The position numbers and the translations under genes were made by a program. A stretch of DNA of 64,000 nt from Herbinix sp. (GTDB taxonomy: Bacteria > Bacillota > Clostridia > Lachnospirales > Lachnospiraceae). Below the pieces are notes generated by a model. The model saw only the letters and a program-made list of their open reading frames with translations, made no database searches and was not told where the DNA came from. Where the stretch lies: NCBI GenBank assembly GCA_029256105.1, contig JAQSYO010000010.1, positions 55,774 to 119,773 of the forward strand, read 5' to 3'. Each line of letters opens with the position of its first letter. Position 1 is the first letter of the stretch. Of the stretch, positions 9,661-19,497 are shown piece after piece.

Positions 9661-9702
9661 AATGTAAGGGTTTACTATAATGGAATGAGAAGGGGTTGTA
9701 GA

Positions 9703-10641
9703 ATGGAAAATCAAAAAAATATCACTGAAATGATACATAACATGGAAGAAATCATTGTAGGAAAGCGGGAAGTAATCGAATATGCCCTAATCACCTTACT
9801 GGCAGGAGGTCATCTGCTATTAGAAGATGTGCCAGGTGTAGGTAAGACAACACTTGCTAAGACGATTGCTCAGACCATTAATTGTGGGTTTACAAGAATT
9901 CAATTTACTCCGGATACACTACCAAGTGATGTGACGGGATTATCCATTTATAATATGCAAACAGGCAAATTTGAGTATTCCAAGGGAGCAATTGTGAATA
10001 ACATAATACTAGCGGATGAAATTAATCGTACCTCCCCGAAGACCCAGGCAAGCTTATTAGAGGCTATGGAGGAAAAGCAGGTGACAGTTGATGGTATAAC
10101 TTATCTCCTTTCCAGACCTTTTATGGTAATCGCAACACAAAACCCCATCGATTATTTGGGAACCTACAATTTGCCAGAGGCACAATTAGACCGTTTTATG
10201 ATGAAGATATCTATCGGTTATCCGGGGCTGGGAGATGAGAAATTGATGGCCGATCGTTTCTTAAGTCATCAACTTGTGAAGAAGCTGGACCCCGTGGTGG
10301 ACGGGGATATGGTACTTCAGATGCAGAAGGAAGTAGAAGATATTAAAGTAAACCAAGATTTGGTTTCTTACATAACTAAGATTGTACAAGAGACGAGAAA
10401 AGACGCTAATATTACACTAGGAGCGAGCCCAAGAGCGACCCTTGCCTTACTTCGAGCTTCGCAAGCTCGAGCATATCTTGAAGGAAGAAATTATTGCATT
10501 CCGGATGATATTATTACCTTGGTTCATCCCGTGCTTGCACATCGTATTATCCTGTCTCCTGAGGCAAGATTATCTCAATCTAAATTAGAAAAGATATTAA
10601 AAAATATCGTTGCTAAGATACCCGTTCCGGTGCTTTCTTAG
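9703..10641 (+). CDS. MoxR-type AAA+ ATPase
   Basis: A 312-residue AAA+ ATPase of the MoxR/RavA group, thought to act as a chaperone that helps assemble or activate partner proteins. Walker A is EDVPGVGKTTL (about 41-51), Walker B is IILADEINR, and sensor 1 is MVIATQNP. A C-terminal lid with GASPRATLALLRASQA follows. ATG 9703 is preferred because AAGGGG sits 7 nt before it; an in-frame ATG at 9685 adds six residues. It heads the usual MoxR-DUF58-transglutaminase trio. Confidence 0.93.
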   Translation: MENQKNITEMIHNMEEIIVGKREVIEYALITLLAGGHLLLEDVPGVGKTTLAKTIAQTINCGFTRIQFTPDTLPSDVTGLSIYNMQTGKFEYSKGAIVNNIILADEINRTSPKTQASLLEAMEEKQVTVDGITYLLSRPFMVIATQNPIDYLGTYNLPEAQLDRFMMKISIGYPGLGDEKLMADRFLSHQLVKKLDPVVDGDMVLQMQKEVEDIKVNQDLVSYITKIVQETRKDANITLGASPRATLALLRASQARAYLEGRNYCIPDDIITLVHPVLAHRIILSPEARLSQSKLEKILKNIVAKIPVPVLS

Positions 10642-10661
10642 TTACAGATAGGAATAATCAT

Positions 10662-11855
10662 ATGAAAATAAATCGTTTGATTTGTGTGGTAGCTATAGCC
10701 TTGAGCAGTGTATTCGCCTCTTATTATGGAGGTAATATTTCATATGCTCTTTTTTATCTGACCATCTTAACCCCGATCATAGCCTTTTTGTATACGATCT
10801 ATGTCTATATCCGTTTTAAGCTCTATCAATCGATGGAGAGCTATCTCGTAGTAAAAGGGGATTGGACCATATACTCCTTTATTATAGCAAATGAGGATTA
10901 TATTACTTTTCGTAATGTTAAGGTGAACTTTCTTAGTGATAAGTCCACGATAGAATCAACTCATCAGATAGCAGAATACAGCCTGCTTCCGAGTGAAAGT
11001 GAGCGACTGGAGACAAGGATAAAGTGTAATTACCGAGGTGAATATTATGTTGGCGTGGATTCAATTGAAGTCACTGATTTTCTCTACCTTTTTTCCATTA
11101 CCTATCCGGTGGGTACCAAGCTAAAAGTGGTTGTGCTTCCAAGAATTGTGACATTGGAGCAATTGGGTATTGCACCACCACAAAATGATGTTAAAAATCC
11201 AATGCGCTTTAGCAATACAGCCGAAGACGAACTAGATACCGAAATTCGTAAATATAATATAGGAGACAGTAGAAAACGGATTCATTGGAAGGCAACAGCC
11301 AGGATGAATGAGTTGATTAGTAGAAAGTATCAACATATCCCCAAATCACAAATTGTATTATTCATGGATTTGATGAAAATCAAGGATGACGATCTCAATG
11401 TTGTAATTGCAGAGGATAAGATCATTGAAAGCGTTCTTGCGATTGCAAATTTCTATGCGTTACGTGGAACGCCGTCACAGATTATCTATGAAATGGACGG
11501 AAAGAAAGTTGTTTCAATCGCAACGAGAGAAGATTTTAATGCCTTTTATAAAGCCTGTGTCTCCATCCATTTTCAAGGTACTATTCCGGTCAGTGATTTA
11601 ATCAAGGAGAGAATACTGCGCAGGGAAGAGGGTATGTTCTATGTTGCTGCAACACATTTTCTAACGAAGGAAGTCTATCTGGCAGCATTACAAGCAGTTT
11701 CGAATGGAAACCGTATCAGCATACTTTTAATAAGCAATGATATTTCGGAGAATACAAAGGAAATAATAAGCAGCATGAAATTGTCAGGAATCGATGTTCA
11801 TCAGATTATGGCAGAGGATGAGATTGTGGATATTCTCTCAAAGGAAATTATTTAG
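10662..11855 (+). CDS. DUF58 domain protein of a MoxR operon
   Basis: A 397-residue protein with two N-terminal membrane helices (about residues 5-22 and 27-48). The DUF58 signature IRKYNIGDSRKRIHWKATAR follows at about residues 195-215, and the C-terminal half is von Willebrand A-like. In other bacteria DUF58 proteins are encoded next to MoxR and transglutaminase genes, as here. The biochemical function is not established. It begins 20 nt after the ATPase gene. Confidence 0.88.
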   Translation: MKINRLICVVAIALSSVFASYYGGNISYALFYLTILTPIIAFLYTIYVYIRFKLYQSMESYLVVKGDWTIYSFIIANEDYITFRNVKVNFLSDKSTIESTHQIAEYSLLPSESERLETRIKCNYRGEYYVGVDSIEVTDFLYLFSITYPVGTKLKVVVLPRIVTLEQLGIAPPQNDVKNPMRFSNTAEDELDTEIRKYNIGDSRKRIHWKATARMNELISRKYQHIPKSQIVLFMDLMKIKDDDLNVVIAEDKIIESVLAIANFYALRGTPSQIIYEMDGKKVVSIATREDFNAFYKACVSIHFQGTIPVSDLIKERILRREEGMFYVAATHFLTKEVYLAALQAVSNGNRISILLISNDISENTKEIISSMKLSGIDVHQIMAEDEIVDILSKEII

Positions 11856-11886
11856 GAAATGAATAAGCTACTAAGGGGGTTCTTAT

Positions 11887-14304
11887 ATGTTTAAGGATAG
11901 GGAAAAGCTGTATCAGGCATATCATACCATGTTAACCATGGCTTTGACCTGGGCGCTGGCACTTGCAATCAACCAGAATTATCAACTTAAGGTACCAATT
12001 GTAGTGGGTGCTTTCTATTCCTTTGTCCCAGCAATGCTAATATATCTATTTGATATAAATAGAAAGAATGTTGTCACATATCTTGTGATGGGAAGTGTCT
12101 TACCGATTCTTGGATTGATTTTTTGGCTTCGCGATACGAACCCATTTGTTTGGCTTCAGGAGTTGGTCAATTGGTGTGCCTCATACAATGGAATGGAGGA
12201 ACTCTATGTTAGGCACTTTGCAAGTTTCATTGTATTTGCGGTCGCATTCGTGAGTGCCATATTGTTCTTTTTAATAACAAAGCACCAAACAGAAAAAATC
12301 ATTCTAGCAATTATATTGATGGTAACGTTAATTGTGTTAAGTATAAATAAGGTTAATATTAATAAAGCAGTAGTGGCGATATGTATCTTTTACATATTAA
12401 CAATTATTATTGAGGTATATGGTATCATTTATAGCCGGAAATCAGGTAAACAAGAGAAGAAAGAGGGCATATTGTATTTGGCTCCAATCTGCCTGTTGCT
12501 TGCAGTTCTATCCATAGCATTACCATCAAAAGAAGAACCACTTCAATGGAAAGGTTTTAAAGATGCTTATCATAATATTGTCAATCAAATTGAAAATTGG
12601 AAGTCAGATCTTCAATACTATTTAAGAGAAAATGCAAGTGAATTCAGCGTTAATTTAACAGGATATTCGGAGGATGGCGGTAACCTAAGTGAAGGCGACA
12701 ATCTTATCAAAGATAGTAAGGTTGCACTCAAGGTATCCATCTCCCAAAGTAATAAACCCATCTATTTGATTGGCTCAGTAAGCGATGTGTATACGGGAAA
12801 TAGCTGGGAGAAAAGTAAACAGGGTTATCTGCAGGGGGAGAAGGATTATTTGTTGGATTATGGTGAATTGGTTTATGCTCTCTCCAGACAGACACCGGAG
12901 GTGTTACAGAACAATCGCTTTATTGAGCGAGTTACATTAAAAGTTCAGTATAATAATATTAAGACAAAGACCTTCTTTTATCCGATAAAGACAAGTTGGT
13001 ATAACATGAAATCAAAGGAAGGGAAGTTATCCACGGAACCTGCGAATATTACATTTCCAAATGTACGTGGTAGGGGAACAGCCTATGAAAGTATATTCTA
13101 CGAGATGAATTTACAGGGGGATGCTTTTCAGCAGATGTTGATTGATGCAGACTCATTTTCCTATGATAATGCCAGTAGCATTAATTTGGATTCTACTCGT
13201 TGGCTTCAAGACGAAGCATTAATAGACGATTTGGCAGATACCTTGTTATCAAGATGGAATTTTTATGAGCTACTAGGAGATCGTGCGGAGATCATTAAGG
13301 CGAACTATATTGATTTACCAGATACACTTCCGGACAGAGTTAAAGATTTAGCGGATAAAATAACAGCCGATTATGATTCAAAATATGATAAACTAAAAGC
13401 GATTGAGAACTATCTACATCAGTATAAGTATAACTTAAATATGAAACAAGTACCCAAAGGCGAAGATTTTACGGATTATTTTTTATTTGAAAGTAAGGAA
13501 GGGTACTGTACGGCATATGCGACTGCGATGGCGGTCTTGGGCAGATGCATCGGTATCCCAACCAGATATGTAGAAGGCTTTATAGTTCGGTTTCGCACGA
13601 AAGATGACAATAATATGTACCCGGTAAAGAACAGTCAAGCACATGCCTGGGCAGAAGCTTATATTGAAGGAGTTGGTTGGATTCCCTTCGAAGCAACCTC
13701 ACCCTTCTATGAGGCCAGATATACAACATGGGCTGAGCTTAAGAAACCAGGGGACATGGTAGGTCTCGGGTATCCTGACCCGTCTGAGCAGTATATGCAT
13801 AATGGGGAAAGTGTTAATCAAGCAGATCTAGGAACAATACCGATGAAAGAGGTAAATCAAGCAGAGGGGATGATGAACGTAGTTATCATTATCCTTGCTA
13901 CTATAGTAATTTTAATCTTATTCTTAATTATATATTATTATATGCTAAAATTCCGTTATAAAAAATCATTCAACAATGCGAATTACAATAAGAAGATGTA
14001 TATGCTGTTATTACGTGTTTTGAAGTTACTTAAGAGAGAAGGCTTTGTACTTAATCAGCAAGAAACAATATTAATGCTATCAAAGAGGGTGAAGGACCAT
14101 TTTTGTTATGACCGGATTACGTTCCAGGAGGTAGCTAATATCTTTATGCGTTATCGTTATGCAGAAGCAGACGTTACACAGTTGGAATATGAACAGGTTG
14201 CGGTATTCCACAAAGGCTTGTCTAACAAACAAAGGGAGGAAGAGAACAAATTAAAGGTATGGTTGGGGGAATTTATCTTCCTAACGAAGAAGGGTAATTA
14301 TTAA
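11887..14304 (+). CDS. Membrane transglutaminase-like protein
   Basis: An 805-residue protein. Residues 1-215 hold several membrane helices. An extracytoplasmic part follows, then a transglutaminase-like core with Cys541 (KEGYCTAYATAMAVLGR), His586 (QAHAWAEAY) and Glu602 in GWIPFEAT, where the third triad residue is often Asp. A second membrane region lies at 663-686, with a cytoplasmic tail. It is the last gene of the MoxR trio, whose joint function is probably in envelope protein maturation; that is inference. The ATG has AAGGGGG upstream. Its stop overlaps the convergent SpoIID-like gene by 4 nt. Confidence 0.9.
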   Translation: MFKDREKLYQAYHTMLTMALTWALALAINQNYQLKVPIVVGAFYSFVPAMLIYLFDINRKNVVTYLVMGSVLPILGLIFWLRDTNPFVWLQELVNWCASYNGMEELYVRHFASFIVFAVAFVSAILFFLITKHQTEKIILAIILMVTLIVLSINKVNINKAVVAICIFYILTIIIEVYGIIYSRKSGKQEKKEGILYLAPICLLLAVLSIALPSKEEPLQWKGFKDAYHNIVNQIENWKSDLQYYLRENASEFSVNLTGYSEDGGNLSEGDNLIKDSKVALKVSISQSNKPIYLIGSVSDVYTGNSWEKSKQGYLQGEKDYLLDYGELVYALSRQTPEVLQNNRFIERVTLKVQYNNIKTKTFFYPIKTSWYNMKSKEGKLSTEPANITFPNVRGRGTAYESIFYEMNLQGDAFQQMLIDADSFSYDNASSINLDSTRWLQDEALIDDLADTLLSRWNFYELLGDRAEIIKANYIDLPDTLPDRVKDLADKITADYDSKYDKLKAIENYLHQYKYNLNMKQVPKGEDFTDYFLFESKEGYCTAYATAMAVLGRCIGIPTRYVEGFIVRFRTKDDNNMYPVKNSQAHAWAEAYIEGVGWIPFEATSPFYEARYTTWAELKKPGDMVGLGYPDPSEQYMHNGESVNQADLGTIPMKEVNQAEGMMNVVIIILATIVILILFLIIYYYMLKFRYKKSFNNANYNKKMYMLLLRVLKLLKREGFVLNQQETILMLSKRVKDHFCYDRITFQEVANIFMRYRYAEADVTQLEYEQVAVFHKGLSNKQREEENKLKVWLGEFIFLTKKGNY

Positions 14305-15269
14305 TCTGCCTTAGCGATATCCGTTATGGAAGCTCCGGTATAATAATACTCCAGAATAGTTTCATAGTTGGAATCATCCTCTTCCGCCATTGCATTTGCA
14401 CCATATTGACTTAACCCAACGCCATGACCAGCTCCATTACAAATAATTCGTACCTTGTCTTCATAACTTTCAATATAAAAATGATTCGAGGGTAACCCTA
14501 AGACCTTGGCAAATTCCTCACCGGAGACGGTTTGGCCGCCAAGGTCTATTTTTGTGACATAACCGGCGCTATCTCTGGTATCTACCGACACTTCTTCAAA
14601 GAACTTTTTCTCAGTTAGTTTGATATCGCTATAATAATTCTCTAATAATGGAATCAAATCAGAGATTTCAAACTCATCAATCTTCAGATAATTGGTAGAA
14701 GTAACATCCTGTTTGCTGGGGACGCTTACCAGATAGGGGATGTCAACACCCCATGCCTCCGAAGCATTTCTTGTAAAGCCAGAGCCTGTATCAAAAAAGA
14801 CGGGCAAAATCAAGTCGTTATTATAGACAATAACTTGATCCTTTGTCCCATATACTGCATTTTCCAGCTTTGTAAAATAGGTGGTGTAGTCTTCGCTTCC
14901 CCAGAACTGCTCCAGTGAGGATAAACTTATGTAGGATAGACCGAGCTCAGAAGTAGTAAAGTTTTTCTTGGCTTTATCTTCATCGGTTAGAAGAGCTATG
15001 TTATATAGAGCATAGGTTCTTGCAATAACAGCCTGAGCCTTTAAGGCTTCTGTCTGATAACCTGCCGGCATATTCGCAGCTACGACGCCAATCAGGTATT
15101 CATCAAAGGAGAGCTTATCTTTGGAGCCATTCACTTCATAGTATATTGTGAAGTCCATGGTTTCTATGGCATCTTCATGATTGCGTTGGGAGTATAGCAT
15201 AGTAAGGGTGAAGGGAAACAGCAGAACCACAACACTAACAATTAATGTTTTAATTAGAATTTTTTTCAT
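14301..15269 (-). CDS. SpoIID/LytB-domain protein
   Basis: A 322-residue protein with an N-terminal signal anchor (about residues 5-27) and a SpoIID domain. It carries the family hallmarks DEYLIGVVAANMPAGYQTEALKAQAVIARTYAL (seen as separate motifs) and GAGHGVGLSQYGANAMA near the C-terminus. SpoIID is a lytic transglycosylase of the engulfment machinery. The canonical clostridial gene usually sits with spoIIQ/spoIIID or murA, so this isolated copy may be a paralogue (inference). It supports a sporulating host. Confidence 0.85.
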   Translation of the reverse strand: MKKILIKTLIVSVVVLLFPFTLTMLYSQRNHEDAIETMDFTIYYEVNGSKDKLSFDEYLIGVVAANMPAGYQTEALKAQAVIARTYALYNIALLTDEDKAKKNFTTSELGLSYISLSSLEQFWGSEDYTTYFTKLENAVYGTKDQVIVYNNDLILPVFFDTGSGFTRNASEAWGVDIPYLVSVPSKQDVTSTNYLKIDEFEISDLIPLLENYYSDIKLTEKKFFEEVSVDTRDSAGYVTKIDLGGQTVSGEEFAKVLGLPSNHFYIESYEDKVRIICNGAGHGVGLSQYGANAMAEEDDSNYETILEYYYTGASITDIAKAD

Positions 15270-15458
15270 AAACCCTCCGAGATTATATCGTATTATTACA
15301 TTATATTATGAAACGAAAGGTTTATGTATTGGATAGAAAAAATGTCACTACGATGGGAAAAGAATCCAACCAGTAATCCAGCATGAGTGGTATCTGGAAA
15401 TCCCGCATATTCCGCATGTAGTTGCTCAGCAGTTGCATTATTATAGAAGAATATTTCT

Positions 15459-15992
15459 TCAATCAACCCGTTCGTATTTTAGCTGTACTAAACCAGTGAC
15501 GAAAGTTTTGCTATCCATTAATTTGAGCTTATTTTCAATTTCCGACTCCTTAAATAATCGGATACCTTTCCCCAAGAAAATTGGAATTATGGATAGTATA
15601 TACTCGTCTATTAAATTACTGTTGCGAAACTCTTTCACTACTTCAGCTCCGCCGTCGATAAATATGTCATCCCCCTCTTCACTCCTAAGGTTACTTATTA
15701 ATTCATCAACACTATCATTATAAAATTGCACATTTTGGTCAGAACCTTTATGGGTTTTGGATAATACATAGCATTTTTTGTCCTTATGCGGAAATTCAAT
15801 GCCAAACGATAGGACTTTTTCATAAGTTTTACGACCCATAATAACGGTATCGATCGATTTTATGAAGTCTCCATATCCGTAATCTTCATTTTTCTGCTCC
15901 ACAACAGATAACCAGCTGATATCATTATCCTCTCTTGCAATATAACCATCAAGGCTTTGTGCAATATATAAAATTACTTTTCTCTTATCCAT
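15459..15992 (-). CDS. RibD C-terminal/dihydrofolate reductase-like protein
   Basis: A 177-residue protein of the RibD_C/YyaP-type reductase family. The N-terminal KVILYIAQSLDGYIAREDNDISWL matches the family start (shown in parts), followed by IDTVIMGRKTYEKVL and DIFIDGGAEVVKEF, which form the NADPH site in relatives. These proteins resemble dihydrofolate reductase in fold, but most lack a proven substrate. AAGGAG precedes the ATG. It appears to be monocistronic. Confidence 0.88.
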   Translation of the reverse strand: MDKRKVILYIAQSLDGYIAREDNDISWLSVVEQKNEDYGYGDFIKSIDTVIMGRKTYEKVLSFGIEFPHKDKKCYVLSKTHKGSDQNVQFYNDSVDELISNLRSEEGDDIFIDGGAEVVKEFRNSNLIDEYILSIIPIFLGKGIRLFKESEIENKLKLMDSKTFVTGLVQLKYERVD

Positions 15993-16127
15993 ATAGTTAA
16001 TCTCCTTTGTAGTTTAACTTAAATCAAACATAAATTAAGTGGCTTTGTGTAGCGGCGATTGTTATATAACTAATTATACTATATTGGCGGGTACTTCGGT
16101 AATCACATTTTTCTATATAATAAAAAA

Positions 16128-16173
16128 GCAGGTGTAGCAAAACTATTTTATATGTTAGTTTTGCTACACCTGC
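16128..16173 (-). terminator. Intrinsic terminator of the fibronectin-III gene
   Basis: A perfect 18-bp stem (16128-16145 with 16156-16173, core GGTGTAGCAAAAC) and a 10-nt loop. Read on the - strand it is followed by TTTTTTATTA, directly after the gene that stops at 16198. Confidence 0.9.
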
Positions 16174-16197
16174 CTCTACATTATGAATAATTATTTA

Positions 16198-18294
16198 TCA
16201 CTTCTTAACAACAAGAGTCGATTCGGAATCCTTATTAAGGATGGAACTTAATTTGAAGGCGCATATGCGATCCATTTTGTAGGAGGCATTTTCAAAAGCG
16301 GCTGATTCAAAATTAACATACAGATATTCACCGTTCAGTGCAATGTCCTCATTCATGGAAGGAGTATAAACATAATTAAGACATGCCCCTAAGGAAATCG
16401 TACCGCTACCCTCGCTTGTAAAATCGGGTTGATAAACATCAATTCGGCGCATATATCCACGAAGTCCTTGGTAAAGCTGACAGGAGCGGGATATAATTAA
16501 ATACCCGTCCTCGGTGAAGGCGATCCCCTGAGATCTAGTTGGCATTTTGATGGAATCTTCCTTTGTTAAGGTAACCGAGGTACCAAAATCATCAATTGAG
16601 AAACTATATAGATAGGTTGATTTTAATTCATCATAAGAGCCTACCCAAAGCTTATCCTGATAATATGTAATAAAGGAAGCGGAAATACCAACCTTACAAA
16701 CAGCACGAAAATCAACTAAGGAATAGGCATTATGTTCACCTACTGCAGCCATAATATCTGAAAAAAGTATAGCAGATACTTTTGTGCCAGTTGTTACCCA
16801 CACATTTGTTCCGTCATAGCTGATACCACCTACATGTGCCATCGTAGGTAACACCAAGGTTGTTATTAGCTCTTGGGTATCTTTATCAAGAACATAGATA
16901 ACGGAGTTTTCTTGGGCCGACTTATCATATGCCGTTAACAACAAATAATTTTCTGCAAACGTAATTCCCTGTGGGCACATCGTATTGCTGATGAAGCCAC
17001 CAACATTCGTTGTGACCAGACCAGGTATCACATAACTTTTTGAATAATTAACATTATCTTTGAAAAACGGTATCTTGGTATAAGCTGCGGATTTCTTAAA
17101 TTCTGTCTTACCTAAAAAGTATTTTGCCGTTATATTGGTATCTGCAATCTCTACAATGGTGACGGTCTGAATATTGGAATTACTACTATTATATACAATT
17201 CCGTTATATTCGCGGTGTGCTATCGCATAAAAGGAATAAGTTTCATCGGTTGTTAAACCATCAATTATGTAGGTGCAATTTTCATTTCCTATCACGGTTG
17301 TAATTAGATAATATCCGGAAGTATCATCTCCGCTATAGATGTCATAGGAATTTGCACCGGTCACTTTTGGCCAGGTTAGTCTGACTTTTTGATCGCCTGC
17401 TTTTAACCGAAGTGCGACCTTAGCAGGATTCGTACTGGTATCAACGATTGGAGAGAATTCACCTGAAAAGGATGTGTTTAGCGTGTAAGCACTCACTTTA
17501 TATTGATAGGCTGTACCTGATTTTAGCTTTACATCTATAAATGTAGTTGATGTTACATCTCCACAGTATATATAATCGGTTGCCGAGGGAGCAAGGCGGT
17601 AAATGCCATAACCTGTAGCACCAGCTACTGCACTCCAGGATAATTCAACAGAGGTATCCGTTGAACTGATAACAGTAAGGCTTTCTACCTTCCCAGGAGC
17701 AGATGCTGCAGAATAGGTATCGGAAAATTCACCGGTATAGATCACTCCGTTGGCATTCTTTATAGCACGTATTTGATAGTTGCTTATTTTTCCAGGTGTA
17801 CTATAAAAGGTGTATGTATTACTTGTTGTTGTAGTTAATAAGGAATAGGTCCCAGCCATATCGTCTAGAAGGTATATTTCATAATAATTGATATCAGCGA
17901 TTGCATCCCAGTCTAAGGTATAGGAGGTCATACTACTATTAACAACAGAGATATTCGTTACTTTTGCTGGATTCACTGTAATATTAAAATTTGCAGTACA
18001 GTTTTGGTAACGTATTGTAATTGTCTGGATTCCGATTTGACTACTATTGTAACCTTCAACGGTATAATCGGTAATCGTAGTACTTGTGCCATCACTGTTA
18101 AGACTCATCACTACCATCCCTGAAAGATCTAGACTTTCACCTGAGGAGTAGGTTGTTTTTGCAGGATATTGAGAAAAGCCTATTTGAGATGCCGTTACGA
18201 CCACTTCTGCTTTTGCCGTATTATAAATAAATAGGTTAGATGCGGAAAATGTAACGATAAATAATAAAAATAATGTAATAATTTTCTTCTTCAT
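16198..18294 (-). CDS. Secreted protein with Ig-like, fibronectin-III and propeller-like parts
   Basis: A 698-residue exported protein with an N-terminal signal peptide (KKKIITLFLLFIVTFSASN). An Ig-like domain covers about 30-108. Three fibronectin type III modules follow (about 110-198, 200-288 and 290-382), each with the LSWSAVAGATGYGIYR-type W/Y pattern. The C-terminal 300 residues contain repeats such as CPQGITFAENYLLLTAYD, GISYDGTNVWVTTG and GIAFTEDGYLIISRS, suggesting a beta-propeller. No sortase signal, SLH domain or membrane anchor is visible. The role is unknown; carbohydrate or surface binding is a guess. It has its own terminator. Confidence 0.8.
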   Translation of the reverse strand: MKKKIITLFLLFIVTFSASNLFIYNTAKAEVVVTASQIGFSQYPAKTTYSSGESLDLSGMVVMSLNSDGTSTTITDYTVEGYNSSQIGIQTITIRYQNCTANFNITVNPAKVTNISVVNSSMTSYTLDWDAIADINYYEIYLLDDMAGTYSLLTTTTSNTYTFYSTPGKISNYQIRAIKNANGVIYTGEFSDTYSAASAPGKVESLTVISSTDTSVELSWSAVAGATGYGIYRLAPSATDYIYCGDVTSTTFIDVKLKSGTAYQYKVSAYTLNTSFSGEFSPIVDTSTNPAKVALRLKAGDQKVRLTWPKVTGANSYDIYSGDDTSGYYLITTVIGNENCTYIIDGLTTDETYSFYAIAHREYNGIVYNSSNSNIQTVTIVEIADTNITAKYFLGKTEFKKSAAYTKIPFFKDNVNYSKSYVIPGLVTTNVGGFISNTMCPQGITFAENYLLLTAYDKSAQENSVIYVLDKDTQELITTLVLPTMAHVGGISYDGTNVWVTTGTKVSAILFSDIMAAVGEHNAYSLVDFRAVCKVGISASFITYYQDKLWVGSYDELKSTYLYSFSIDDFGTSVTLTKEDSIKMPTRSQGIAFTEDGYLIISRSCQLYQGLRGYMRRIDVYQPDFTSEGSGTISLGACLNYVYTPSMNEDIALNGEYLYVNFESAAFENASYKMDRICAFKLSSILNKDSESTLVVKK

Positions 18295-18639
18295 ACTTAT
18301 GTGCTCCTTACAAGTTAAATTCTAGTTAATTTTTTTCCATTACAATCACTTCTTGTTATATTAAGGTAATAATAGCCCTGTAATTTGTCAGAATTATGTT
18401 AAATATATGTTAAAGAGCGATTGTTTCTATGGTAAAATAATGTAATTATTCCATTTGGGCTTATAGCTAGTGGAATAGATGGTATTTTATTAGATAATTT
18501 ATGATGTATATGTTCACAAAATGATAGATAAAAAAAGAGGGTGTTACTACATTAACTTATCAGTTAGTGTAGCAACACCCTATATATAGGTAGTTGAATT
18601 CATTAGCAAGCATTTTATCGTTGACATTTTAAATATCCA
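18295..18639. other. Intergenic region with a terminator
   Basis: No gene is supported. The region contains the upstream sequence of the fibronectin-III gene (- strand) and the terminator of the DUF368 gene at 18538-18581. Confidence 0.6.
18538..18581 (-). terminator. Intrinsic terminator of the DUF368 gene
   Basis: AGGGTGTTACTACA pairs with the TGTAGCAACACCCT arm (one G:T pair). On the - strand it is followed by CTTTTTTTATC. It lies about 60 nt after the gene's stop codon. Confidence 0.82.
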
Positions 18640-19497
18640 TTAATCATTTGAAAACCTAGATAATGATACAATCCCCTTGTATCCAAGCACAAAAGTAACG
18701 ATTGACATTAGGACAGAAGCAATCCACCAGGAAGAATTAGCATTACTCGGAATGGCAGGCATTATTTTGTCACGGAAGATCTCAGAAGTGGATCCTAGTA
18801 CAAAACCAATAATCATACAATACGTTTGATGCGGAAACTTATTCATCGTCCATTCGATGGGTTTTGTAATTAGAAATATTCCGACTAATGTGGAAATCCC
18901 CAATATACCAATATAAACGATATTAAATTCGGTAATAGCTAAAAGCATGGCATCATACATTCCCAGAATAAGTAGCATATGGGAGGTACTGATACCAGGT
19001 AAGACTAATGCCAGCGCAATTATAATACCGGTAATGAGTAACATAAAGTAGTGAGTTATTCCGGAACCGGAACTTATATCAAAATTGCCAACAGGGATAA
19101 ATCCGATGGAAATTACAATACCCAATCCCAAAAGAAAATAGATTACCGATGAAAACTTAAGGGAGGATTTTTTTGTCCTGTTATACAAAGCTGGAATACC
19201 ACCAATTACAGCACCTAGAAAGAAGAAGGAAACCGGAAATGGATATTTTTCTAACAACCATTTAATAGCAAATGCTAAGGAACCAATACCAGCAGCGGCA
19301 CCAATACCAAATTTCATAAGATATATTGTGTTTCCCTTAATGTCCTTCAAAAAATTACTGATGGCACCGATCAACTTGTCATAAATACCTAAAAGAATGG
19401 CCATAGTTCCACCACTTACACCAGGAACACTCATGGACGAACCAATGATAAAACCTTTTAACATTATTATTAAATTACTTTTTAAATTATTTTTCAT
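18640..19497 (-). CDS. DUF368 polytopic membrane protein (PopT-type undecaprenyl phosphate translocase)
   Basis: A 285-residue protein with about eight to ten membrane helices. It contains the two related signature loops of DUF368, GSSMSVPGVSGGTMAILLGIYDKL near residue 20-40 (shown as the family motif, slightly longer than cited) and LALVLPGISTSHMLLILGMYD in the second half. DUF368 proteins of the PopT group recycle undecaprenyl phosphate across the membrane for wall synthesis; transfer of that role here is by family. The ATG at 19497 has no clear Shine-Dalgarno, while an AAGGAG sits about 45 nt upstream. Confidence 0.85.
   Translation of the reverse strand: MKNNLKSNLIIMLKGFIIGSSMSVPGVSGGTMAILLGIYDKLIGAISNFLKDIKGNTIYLMKFGIGAAAGIGSLAFAIKWLLEKYPFPVSFFFLGAVIGGIPALYNRTKKSSLKFSSVIYFLLGLGIVISIGFIPVGNFDISSGSGITHYFMLLITGIIIALALVLPGISTSHMLLILGMYDAMLLAITEFNIVYIGILGISTLVGIFLITKPIEWTMNKFPHQTYCMIIGFVLGSTSEIFRDKIMPAIPSNANSSWWIASVLMSIVTFVLGYKGIVSLSRFSND

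Noticed and set aside
15328..15441. Short minus-strand frame (MQLLSNYMRNMRDF onward) after the RibD-like gene
   Set aside because: Only about 37 codons, no binding site and no recognised family; it could be a decayed gene end but there is no second line of evidence.
15433..15723. Plus-strand frame overlapping the RibD-like gene
   Set aside because: It is antisense to a convincing reductase gene and lacks a ribosome binding site.
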